Shown: piece by piece, positions 1 to 7,879 of the stretch
How positions within the stretch are numbered: position 1 is the first letter of the stretch
Layout of the letters: each line of letters begins with the position of its first letter
NCBI GenBank assembly: GCA_007133715.1
Contig: SLMF01000723.1
Span: 1-14,418, forward strand
Direction of reading: 5' to 3'
Source: Planctomycetaceae bacterium
Lineage (GTDB): Bacteria; Planctomycetota; Planctomycetia; Pirellulales; Pirellulaceae
DNA length: 14,418 nucleotides
The notes under the pieces: generated by a model
The model's input: only the letters and a program-made list of their open reading frames with translations
What the model was told of the DNA's origin: nothing
Databases searched by the model: none
Made by a program: the position numbers and the translations under genes

Positions 1-361
1 CCGCAGTTCTTCCATCGTGGATTGCCGGATCGATACGAGAGCGGTGCCTGTTGACATGCCCCCTATTTACCAAAACCAATCCACTGTGTTCAGACGGCTT
101 TTGACGGTTTTGATGGTTTTAGCGAACATTTACAAAAAATCCTCTTTTGGCCGCCAAGCTGCAAAATTCCAGGGAGTTTCGACCGGCTCTGCGGGGAAGC
201 CGATTTTTGCCCCTCATTCAAAGCCTTACATAGAAAGCAATTCCGTACAACGCAACCGGCTCCTCCCGGTGTACCGAGCGCTTGACGGCGCTCGATGCGG
301 CAGTGAGAATGGTTGGCTGGTGAGCCCCTACCTGATCGTGGCGTCCAATGGTGGAGGATTC
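1..361. other. Gene-poor, AT-rich leader upstream of the giant PQQ/malectin protein
   Basis: No convincing gene lies here. By direct count, 61-180 is about 42-43% GC, far below the GC-rich coding DNA that follows, as expected of a promoter or regulatory region. The plus-strand reading frame of the downstream gene stays open through the stretch, but its translation does not look like protein and the GTG at 362 is a better start. A three-fold imperfect repeat of ACGGTTTTG type lies at 94-121, and a perfect inverted repeat at 275-294 (listed separately). On the minus strand, 57-1 is open as a short Met-Ser-Thr-Gly start running off the window. It could be the 5' end of a divergent gene, but 19 codons are too few to judge. 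No promoter hexamer pair is strong enough to call. Confidence 0.5.
275..294. promoter_or_regulatory. Perfect 7-bp inverted repeat upstream of the giant protein
   Basis: CGAGCGC, a six-base spacer (TTGACG), then GCGCTCG. The two arms are exact reverse complements. The element ends 67 bases before the GTG start at 362. It could be a hairpin in the 5' untranslated RNA or a dyad binding site for a regulator. It has no T-tract, so it is not a classic terminator. The structure is seen directly; any regulatory role is inference. Confidence 0.4.
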
Positions 362-3300
362 GTGAAAGACACGTGGCGTGGCCTGCTGGTGGCCCTGGTT
401 GTTGCTGGATTGTCGTTTATTCCGTTCCGTGGATGGGGCGAGGACTGGCCTGCTTATCGCAAGGACGCGGCCCGCTCGGCGATCACGACGTCGCAGCTGG
501 ATTTTCCCCTGGGCACGGCCTGGGTGCATCGCTTGCCCCAGCCGCCGCGTCCGGCTTGGCCCGACTGCGGGCGTGCGTTTTCGATCTTCGATTTCGATTA
601 CGCCGCCATGCCGGTGGTGGCGGAGGGGATCGTGTACTTGAGCAGTTCGGCCGACGATACGGTGTATGCGCTGCACGCCGCCGACGGCTCGGAGCGGTGG
701 CGTTATACCGCCGGCGGCCCGGTACGGTTCGCTCCCCACATCGCGCAGGGCCGGTGCTATTTCTCCAGCGACGACGGCTGGGTCTACTGTCTGGACGCCC
801 GGACGGGCGAGGAGCTTTGGACGTTCCGCCTGGGCGGGGACGATCGGATGTTACTAGGCAACGGACGGCTGATCTCGCGATGGCCGTCGCGGAGCGGGGT
901 GTTGGTGGACGGTGACACGTTGTATGTGGTTGGCGGCATGTGGCCCAGCGAGGGAGTGGCGGTTTACGCGTTGGATGCGAGTACCGGGCAAGTGCGGTGG
1001 TGCCACGACACGCTCAATGCGTTTTATCTGCCGTACCCGCACGACGGCCTGTCTTTGGGCGGTCCGACGTCGCAAGGTTATCTGCTCAGCGAGGGGACGA
1101 CGCTGGCGATGCCGACGGGCGAGGGTTCGCCCGCCCTGTTCGACGCGGTTACGGGCGAGTTTCTGCATTGGGATGCACGGCCGGCCGGGTCGACGTGGGG
1201 CACGTTGGTCGACGGTTTTGTGGCCACGCCTGCCCGCGGCTGGCAACCGAATCTGCCGGTGCGTCTGGGGGAGACGGGGCTGTTCCGTGCCGATGGTTTG
1301 GCGTTCTTCCCCCTTGAGGGCGGGCGGGCCGATTACGGCCGATGGAACTCCTACGATCGCTTGCCCGGCAGTCCCCGCGAAGGCTTGGATCGCTGGCGTG
1401 GGCAGATCGCTCCGATCGGCGGCCGGAACCGGGCGGTGTTTACGGGCGAGCGTTTCTTTGCCTCCGGGAGCGGTGAATTGGAAGCCCTCGATACTTCCGG
1501 GGATGCCTTGGAACGACTGTGGGCCATCCAGCACGAGCGGATCTACAGTTTGGCCTTGGCGGGCGAGGTGCTACTGGCCGGTTCGGACGGGATGGTATCG
1601 GCGGTGGACAGTCGGACGGGGCAGATCCTCTGGCGAGGCCGGGTTGACGGTCAGGCTCGCGGTTTGGCTGTCGCCGGCGGCACGCTGTATGTCTCCACCG
1701 AGCAAGGTACGCTCTTTGCCTTTGCACCGGGGCACGAGGTGAGGGAGGAAGAACCAGGTACGGCCGTTTCGAAGGATTTGCCGCCGGGATACGCCTTGGT
1801 GGTCGGCAGCGACGATACGGCGGTGGGCGAGCGTCTGGCAGAGACAGGTCAGTGGCATGTGCTGGTCCTGCTGTCCGACGCCAAGGCCGTACGGGAAGCA
1901 CGGGCGCGGTTGGTCTCGCAGGGCGTCTATGGCCGCTCGATCGTCGTCCATCCGACCTCGGCGGACGGGACGTTGCCTTACGGCGATTACTTTGTCGACG
2001 AGGTACGGGTCGTCGGGGCTGGATCGGGGATCTGTCCCAGCGAGATCTACCGCGTGTTGCGTCCGATCTCGGGGCGGATCGAGTTGGCGGAGTTGACGGG
2101 CGAGGAGCGGCATGCTTTCGTCCGCCGGGCGGGGATTCCCGAGCAGGAGTTTGATGGCCGGGTAGTCACCCGCGGCCGTCTGGAGGGGGCTTTCGACTGG
2201 GATTCCCCGGCGGGGGTGGACCAGCGGGTCTCGTGGCCGTTGGAGCTACTCTGGTTTGGCAGTCCCGGTCGGCAGCGGATCCTGTCTCGTCACCGTGCCG
2301 ATCTGCCGCCCCCGGTGCCCGCCGCCGGCCGGGTGTTCCACCTGGGCGACGGCTACGTCATGGCGGTCGACGCCTACAACGGGCGGGAGCTATGGAGCCG
2401 CTATGCCCCGGGCTACCGGCACGTGTCAGCCGACGATCATCACGCCTATCTCGGTATCGGCGGTGCCGTGCTGCAGTTGGATGCGCAGACCGGCCGCCTG
2501 CAACGGGTTTTCGGCCAAGTGGAACCGCAGGTGTTTTCTTTGGACCGCCCGCAGACCTTCTCGGCCGAATCCGAGGACGGCCGTTACGGTGGAACGATCG
2601 GCGTTCGCCGGACGGATTCGGCGATCGAGCTTCATCTGGCCACTCGGACGCCGGGACAGGACGACAAGGACGGCTGGGTGATGTGGTTTGATTTCCGGCC
2701 CGCCGAACAGCGGCTGCTACCGTCCGGTCCGGGCGCCTTTCCGCTGATTGTCGATCTGAAGCGTGGGCGTTTGCGCCGGTTCACCGGTTTTGCCGCCGCG
2801 CCCCTGCCCGCGGTGGACCTGCAAGCCACGGAAGACGGCTATCGGTTGCGCATCCCGCTGACCGAACTCTCGCGGTTGACGGATCATGATCCGGAGAGTT
2901 TTGACCTGGCGGCGGAGCTCGAGTTGTACCTGCAGGGCGATCAGCGCCGCATGTTCCACGCCGCTCCGCTGACCGACCGTCGCGATCCGTGGCGAGCGGG
3001 CAGCGCGACATTCGTACTGCGTGGCCCGGCGGGGCCGTCGCAGGCTCCTCTGGCGGCGGTCGACCGCGCGCCGCGGGACCAGCTGCCAGACCACGCCCGC
3101 AACTGGGGACGGGTGCCCCAGTACGAACGGCACGATGGCAACATCCCTCGGTTGCCGGTCATCCCCGAGGGCCGGGAAGAACTGGCCTTGCGGACCAACC
3201 CGTTCACCGGAGAACAAGGCGAGCGGTTCTTTCTGCGAGGCTATGGCTGCAGCGGTACTGTCGCCTCGGCGACGATGAACCTGGTGCGTTCCGGTACGAT

Positions 3301-5308
3301 CGGGATGTACGACTTGGCGGACGACAGTGGGATGCGCAACTTACCCGGCACCCGCTCCGGCTGCCGGATCACGCTGTCACCGGCTTTGGGGTTGCTGTTG
3401 TCGCTGGAAGGTACGGGCGACTGTTTCTGCCCGTACAATTTCCCGGCCAGCGTGGCTTTGGCGCCTGCACGGCGGCGAAGTCACGAGGACTGGGCCGTGT
3501 TTATGGACCAGGCTCGTTTGGGACCGATGCGGCAACTGGCGTTGAACTTCGGCGCGCCGGGTGACCGCCGGGACGAGCAGGGCCAGTTGTGGCTGGGCTA
3601 TCCCCGGGCGGCGATGATGTACGCCACGGGCCAGTCGTTCGGACCCTTTCCCCAGACGATCAGTCTGCCCGTCTCGTTCGACATGGCCCCCCGTGGTGGA
3701 CCGTATCGTCGCAACGCGAATCGAGTCGAGGTGGAGAACACCAACCGGCCGTGGATCACCGCCTCCGGTCTGGAGGGTGTCCGCGGGTTGCAGCTGAGCC
3801 TGATCTACCACGAGCCCTTGACGACCGCGTTGGCTTCCCCCGTGTCGGTACCGCCGCAGATCGACGGCCGCTTGGGTGCCACCTGGAGCGGCGATTCCGG
3901 GCTGCCCGTGGCGGGGAATCCGGGTGGATTGTCGGACGAGGGCCGCGTGCGGGTGCGGTACGATCAAGACAATCTGTATGTCGGCTTTGCTCGCCAAGCG
4001 TTGCTCGATCGTCGCGGGAACCCGCAACCGTGGGACCCTGACACCCGCTTCAACGTCCTGTTCAAGGACACGGAGCGGGCGGCTTACGCCCAGTTTCAAG
4101 TAGGGCTGGACGGCACGCTCCGCAGCCAAGCGGTCAGCAGCGTGGTGCGCTTGCCCCGGCTCTCCCGCGCCGATCGGGACGCTACCGCCGACGATTGGCG
4201 GGACCGAGGCGTCGCTCTGGCATTGGGCGAGTCCCGCGGATCGCTGCGAATGGCCTGGAGCGATCAAGGAATCCTGCTGTACCTGCGGGTGCCCGAGTCT
4301 TCACCGGAGGACTTTCCTCGCGCGCTGCGGGCGCAATTCGCCAACCTGGAACAGGAACGCATCCTCGAATTGGTGGTCAACACACAGGAACGCACCGCGC
4401 ACGTCGTTCGCGGCAAGGTCCTCGGGCACGACGGGGGAGAACGGGAACCTACCGTATTCGACGAACTGGCGACAACCCGCATGCGGCGGGATCTGAATCA
4501 ATTGCGCGCGTCGGAGACGGTCGAGGCCGAAGTGGAGCTGTACGCCGACCAGGGCTACTTGGTGGTCGAGGCGCTCCTGCCGGTGGAACCCCTGGAACTG
4601 GACACGCTGGCCGAACCGTCGCTCGGATTCCAGTTGTCGGCTTTCGACCCGGAACACCCGGATGGCAATCTCACTTCCGGCTCCGGTGCCCGCCGTGACC
4701 TGCTGGACAGTGGCAGCCTGCTGACGGTGGTTCCGGGCGAAGCGACAACCGGGCCCCGGCGGGTGACCACTGCGGACCTTCGCCGCGAATGGTATGGACG
4801 CGTGTGGAACTTTCAAGCGACCAGGCACGAGGTTTCGACCGGCCGCTGGGCGGGAGCTGCGCGGGCGGAGGGCGGCGACTTCCAAGTCGAGATGGCCATC
4901 CCGCGATCGCTGCTGGAGGCCGTCGATCTGTCGCTCGATCGGCTCCTGGCGCAGTGGGGTGCGGCGGGTGATCTGACGTCGAACCTGGCAGAGCTGGATC
5001 GGCGGTTCCGTTCCCGGTTTGTTCGTATTCACACGGAGCCGGTTCCTGCCGAACCCGCGTCCTATCGGGTTCGGCTGCATTTTGCCGAACTGGAGGATCT
5101 GCAGCCTGGTCAACGTGTCTTCGACGTCCATCTGCAGGGGCGTCCCGTACTGGAGGCATTCGACGTCGTGCGGGAGGCGGGCGGCCCGCGGCGGGCGATC
5201 CGCCGTGATTTCCGGGTTACGGCCGACCGGGAGCTGCGGATCGAGTTCGTCCCCCGGACAGGCGAGCCGGTGATCAGCGGTTTGGAACTGCAGCAAAGTC
5301 CGCATTGA
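362..5308 (+). CDS. Giant secreted PQQ-type beta-propeller protein with methyltransferase-like insert, CBM9-like domains and malectin-like tail
   Basis: A 1648-residue protein, probably exported and involved in sugar or polymer binding; its substrate is unknown. The start is GTG at 362, after GGAGG (353-357) with a short four-base spacer. It begins directly with a signal peptide (hydrophobic 8-22, likely cleavage near residue 26). Residues ~27-460 carry PQQ/BamB-like blades with repeated 'VYALDA.TG...W' motifs (e.g. 101-113, 141-153, 414-424). Residues ~475-575 look like a Rossmann-fold class I methyltransferase whose glycine-rich SAM loop is lost ('VVGSDDTA' at 480-487) but which ends with 'YRVLRP'. 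Another blade follows at ~660-715. A DOMON/CBM9-like beta domain spans ~740-890. Residues ~935-1085 hold a Cys-bearing segment (C963, C1001, C1021, C1023) and 'GAPGDRRDEQGQLWLGYP'. Two further CBM9-like stretches cover ~1163-1260 and ~1290-1430, and a malectin-like domain ~1565-1645 ('YRVRLHFAELEDL', 'RVFDVHLQGRPVLEAFDVV'). It is far longer than a simple PQQ protein. Domain limits are read by eye. It converges on comEC. Confidence 0.88.
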   Translation: MKDTWRGLLVALVVAGLSFIPFRGWGEDWPAYRKDAARSAITTSQLDFPLGTAWVHRLPQPPRPAWPDCGRAFSIFDFDYAAMPVVAEGIVYLSSSADDTVYALHAADGSERWRYTAGGPVRFAPHIAQGRCYFSSDDGWVYCLDARTGEELWTFRLGGDDRMLLGNGRLISRWPSRSGVLVDGDTLYVVGGMWPSEGVAVYALDASTGQVRWCHDTLNAFYLPYPHDGLSLGGPTSQGYLLSEGTTLAMPTGEGSPALFDAVTGEFLHWDARPAGSTWGTLVDGFVATPARGWQPNLPVRLGETGLFRADGLAFFPLEGGRADYGRWNSYDRLPGSPREGLDRWRGQIAPIGGRNRAVFTGERFFASGSGELEALDTSGDALERLWAIQHERIYSLALAGEVLLAGSDGMVSAVDSRTGQILWRGRVDGQARGLAVAGGTLYVSTEQGTLFAFAPGHEVREEEPGTAVSKDLPPGYALVVGSDDTAVGERLAETGQWHVLVLLSDAKAVREARARLVSQGVYGRSIVVHPTSADGTLPYGDYFVDEVRVVGAGSGICPSEIYRVLRPISGRIELAELTGEERHAFVRRAGIPEQEFDGRVVTRGRLEGAFDWDSPAGVDQRVSWPLELLWFGSPGRQRILSRHRADLPPPVPAAGRVFHLGDGYVMAVDAYNGRELWSRYAPGYRHVSADDHHAYLGIGGAVLQLDAQTGRLQRVFGQVEPQVFSLDRPQTFSAESEDGRYGGTIGVRRTDSAIELHLATRTPGQDDKDGWVMWFDFRPAEQRLLPSGPGAFPLIVDLKRGRLRRFTGFAAAPLPAVDLQATEDGYRLRIPLTELSRLTDHDPESFDLAAELELYLQGDQRRMFHAAPLTDRRDPWRAGSATFVLRGPAGPSQAPLAAVDRAPRDQLPDHARNWGRVPQYERHDGNIPRLPVIPEGREELALRTNPFTGEQGERFFLRGYGCSGTVASATMNLVRSGTIGMYDLADDSGMRNLPGTRSGCRITLSPALGLLLSLEGTGDCFCPYNFPASVALAPARRRSHEDWAVFMDQARLGPMRQLALNFGAPGDRRDEQGQLWLGYPRAAMMYATGQSFGPFPQTISLPVSFDMAPRGGPYRRNANRVEVENTNRPWITASGLEGVRGLQLSLIYHEPLTTALASPVSVPPQIDGRLGATWSGDSGLPVAGNPGGLSDEGRVRVRYDQDNLYVGFARQALLDRRGNPQPWDPDTRFNVLFKDTERAAYAQFQVGLDGTLRSQAVSSVVRLPRLSRADRDATADDWRDRGVALALGESRGSLRMAWSDQGILLYLRVPESSPEDFPRALRAQFANLEQERILELVVNTQERTAHVVRGKVLGHDGGEREPTVFDELATTRMRRDLNQLRASETVEAEVELYADQGYLVVEALLPVEPLELDTLAEPSLGFQLSAFDPEHPDGNLTSGSGARRDLLDSGSLLTVVPGEATTGPRRVTTADLRREWYGRVWNFQATRHEVSTGRWAGAARAEGGDFQVEMAIPRSLLEAVDLSLDRLLAQWGAAGDLTSNLAELDRRFRSRFVRIHTEPVPAEPASYRVRLHFAELEDLQPGQRVFDVHLQGRPVLEAFDVVREAGGPRRAIRRDFRVTADRELRIEFVPRTGEPVISGLELQQSPH

Positions 5309-5344
5309 TCGGGCTCTGCTCCTGACGTTCTTTTCGAGGGCCAC

Positions 5345-7858
5345 TCAGAATTCGCCGGGCACGGCGGTCTTCCATTGCTGCCGCCAGTGCTGGACCAGGA
5401 GGGAGCCGTGTCGGACGGTCACTCGCACGGCCCCGTCGCGCCCCGTATGCAGGACCCCGGCCCCGCGCGCCCGGTACGCCGCTTGGGCTGCCGCGGTGCG
5501 CGCGGAACTGGCCCCACTGATCACCACCCAGGCCGGTATGGCCCAATCGGCGAAAAGCTGCTGCTCTTCCAAATTGCTGCCGTGATGCGGGGCGCTGACC
5601 ACGGTCCACGGTCGCGGCTCTTCCGCCAGCAACTCCTCCAAACCGGGCGATTCCAGGTCCGCGGGTAACAGGATCCGTGTACCCGCGTACTCGATTCCCA
5701 GCACCAGGCTGTTCGCGTTTTCACTGCCCGCGATTCCGTCCTGCGGCGGGTGCCAGACTTCCACGCACACCTCGGGCCCCACCGCCAGCCGCTGCCCCCG
5801 GGCCAGCGGACGGATCGGCACTCCCGCTTGCTGGATGGCTTGTTTCAAAGCCTGAACCGGTTCAGGAGGCTGGGCGAACATGGAAGGCGGCGCATAGACC
5901 ACCCCGATGGAAAACCGTTCGAGCAAGCCCGGCAGGGCGTTGTAGTGGTCCGCATGGGCATGCGACAGCACCACCGCATCCAGATGGCGAATCCCCTGGG
6001 ACCAGAGGCAGGCCGAGATGGCTCGCACGACCGAGGTGGGAACGCCCATGCCGCCGGCATCGAGCAACAGGGTTCGCCCGTCAGGCCATTCCAGGATCGT
6101 GGCGGCGCCGTGGCCGACGGAGACGAAGGTACAGCGGAGTTCGGGCTCGCGTTGCGGCTGGGGGTAAGCCAGCCAGCAGCCGGCAGCCGCCCAGGCCATC
6201 AGCAAGGCCAGTCGCCAGCGGGGTGCGATCTTCCGGCGGGCAGCGACGAAGACAGCCAGCAGGCCGTAGAAGCCCAACACCCACCACACCGCAGGGGGCG
6301 GCAGGCGAAAATAACCCCCCGGAAGTTCGCCGGCCCAACTCACCCCGCTCTCCAACAAAGCCAGGCTGGCGTTGCAGACGCGGCCGCACACCGCAGCCAG
6401 CGGGGGAGCGAACCAAGTGAACACCAGCACCCCAAATCCGGAAAACAGGGCCAGCGACATCGGCAGCCAGACCAGCGGGTTCAGCAGGATGGCGACCGGC
6501 GAGATCAGCTGAAAGCGATGCACAACCAACGGCAGGGCCACCAACCAGATGGCCGTACTGACCAGGCACAACGAAGCCAGCGACTTCAGCAGCTGGCGTC
6601 CTAACCGCACGGGCCAGGGGCGGGTCCGGGCGAGCAGGCGATCCAGGGGATCCTCCGCGGGGCGAAAGAGTGGCAGATCGGTCAAGTTAGCCAGAGTGGC
6701 CACGGCCAGGAACGACAGCTGGGGGCCGATCTGGAACAGCTGGGTGGGATTCCAAGCCAGCAGCAGGATCGCCGCGGCGGCCAGGGTGTTGTAGGTGGCC
6801 ACCCGCCGTCCGGAGAGCCGGGCCAGACAGAACGCGACGACGAGAATTGCCGCCCGGACCACCGGCGGCCGGGCTTCCACCAGCACCGAGTAGCTGATGA
6901 CAAACACGGCCGCTGCCACCACAGCCGAACGGCGGGGCACCGCCAGCAGACGCAGCAGCCACCACAGTCCGGTGGCCAGGATGCCGATATGCAGTCCGGA
7001 GATCGCCAGCAGATGGATGGTGCCGGTCAGAAAGAACTCCTCGACGCGCTCGGCGGACAATTCGTCACGAGCGCCCAGCAGAACAGCGGCTGCCAATTCG
7101 GCTTGGCGCGCCTGCAGATGCGTGTTCAAGCGAGCGCGGCAAGCCTGTCTCACGCGGCCCAAAATGCGGCGGGGACTCCACCAGGCTCCCGGCCGGACCA
7201 CGCGCACGCCTTCGGCGAACCGGCTGTGCAGCTCGAACAACTCGCGCTGCCCGCGGCGGTGGCTGCGAAGGTCGAATTCACCCGGATTGCGGGCCAGCGA
7301 AGGGCGTTGCAGCCGAGCCAGCAGCCGCAGACGATCCCCGGCTTGGACATGGGCCAGCGGGCCGTCCACCCACAGCGTGCCGCGGCCCGAGGCAGACTGC
7401 CACCGGTCGCCATTACGAACGCGATGAACCCGTACGGTCAACAGGGTTCGCTCGCGGGACGGGACGAAACGGAACGGATCGGGCGGTAGCGGAGGCAGGG
7501 GGCGTGGGGACCGCAGAGCCGTGACTTCCAGATACACAGGCCGCGCGGCATCGCTGGCAAAACGCCCCAAGGCGTCCGCCGGGTAAGCGTACCAGTAAAC
7601 CTGATGCCCCGCCGCCGCCGTCGACGCGGCCGCCAGACACAGCAAGAATCCGGCCAAGTCGTGCCGCCTCTGCCGCCAAAATCCATACCAAGCGACCAGA
7701 CCCAACATGGCCAGCAACAGCCATAACAACAGCGGTTGGGGCGCGGAACGACCCCCTACGATGCCGGCACTGACCGCGATCAGCAGAACGACCAAAGGCG
7801 GAGGGGCCCACCGAGGAACCCCTCGATCCGGTGCCCGGGCCGTCTGCGAATCGACCAT
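5345..7858 (-). CDS. comEC: ComEC/Rec2-family DNA uptake channel with C-terminal metallo-beta-lactamase domain
   Basis: Inner-membrane channel protein that moves single-stranded DNA into the cytoplasm during natural transformation. It has 837 residues, full length for the fused ComEC form. In order: N-terminal membrane segments (~20-90), a soluble OB-like/DUF4131 region (~105-225), the polytopic Competence domain (~255-540) with the family signature 'HLLAISGLHIGIL' at 282-294, and a metallo-beta-lactamase domain (~575-830). The metal-site motifs are all present: HAHADH at 633-638, 'PADLE' with D734, and 'APHHGSN' with H758/H759, as well as 'NANSLVLGIEY' at 714-724. The nuclease-like domain therefore looks competent. 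The ATG at 7858 has GAGGG (7865-7869) six bases upstream. The gene starts 21 bases after the EF-G-like stop and is probably cotranscribed with it. Whether this organism is transformable cannot be told from here; type IV pilus and ComEA genes would lie elsewhere. Confidence 0.95.
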   Translation of the reverse strand: MVDSQTARAPDRGVPRWAPPPLVVLLIAVSAGIVGGRSAPQPLLLWLLLAMLGLVAWYGFWRQRRHDLAGFLLCLAAASTAAAGHQVYWYAYPADALGRFASDAARPVYLEVTALRSPRPLPPLPPDPFRFVPSRERTLLTVRVHRVRNGDRWQSASGRGTLWVDGPLAHVQAGDRLRLLARLQRPSLARNPGEFDLRSHRRGQRELFELHSRFAEGVRVVRPGAWWSPRRILGRVRQACRARLNTHLQARQAELAAAVLLGARDELSAERVEEFFLTGTIHLLAISGLHIGILATGLWWLLRLLAVPRRSAVVAAAVFVISYSVLVEARPPVVRAAILVVAFCLARLSGRRVATYNTLAAAAILLLAWNPTQLFQIGPQLSFLAVATLANLTDLPLFRPAEDPLDRLLARTRPWPVRLGRQLLKSLASLCLVSTAIWLVALPLVVHRFQLISPVAILLNPLVWLPMSLALFSGFGVLVFTWFAPPLAAVCGRVCNASLALLESGVSWAGELPGGYFRLPPPAVWWVLGFYGLLAVFVAARRKIAPRWRLALLMAWAAAGCWLAYPQPQREPELRCTFVSVGHGAATILEWPDGRTLLLDAGGMGVPTSVVRAISACLWSQGIRHLDAVVLSHAHADHYNALPGLLERFSIGVVYAPPSMFAQPPEPVQALKQAIQQAGVPIRPLARGQRLAVGPEVCVEVWHPPQDGIAGSENANSLVLGIEYAGTRILLPADLESPGLEELLAEEPRPWTVVSAPHHGSNLEEQQLFADWAIPAWVVISGASSARTAAAQAAYRARGAGVLHTGRDGAVRVTVRHGSLLVQHWRQQWKTAVPGEF

Positions 7859-7879
7859 GCCACGCCCTCGAACCGGTTG

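Noticed and set aside
1..57. Possible start of a divergent minus-strand gene
   Set aside because: Only 19 codons are visible, the G-rich stretch sits too near the ATG for a good ribosome-binding site, and the peptide is not recognisable.
17..361. Start of the giant protein at the upstream ATG (17) giving 115 more residues
   Set aside because: The extra residues do not look like protein, the region is AT-rich, and a signal peptide begins exactly at the GTG at 362 behind GGAGG.
3377..5344. Two long minus-strand frames (3377-4267 and 4301-5344) under the giant protein gene
   Set aside because: Translations are Arg/Gln/Pro-rich with no motifs, while the plus strand has coherent domains throughout. 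They are shadows.
5309..5344. Bidirectional terminator between the convergent giant gene and comEC
   Set aside because: The 36-base gap has no clear stem and only a four-base T run, so no terminator can be supported.
5677..6604. Overlapping plus-strand frames of 247 and 284 codons inside comEC
   Set aside because: They lie opposite intact, motif-bearing ComEC sequence, and their translations are low-complexity.
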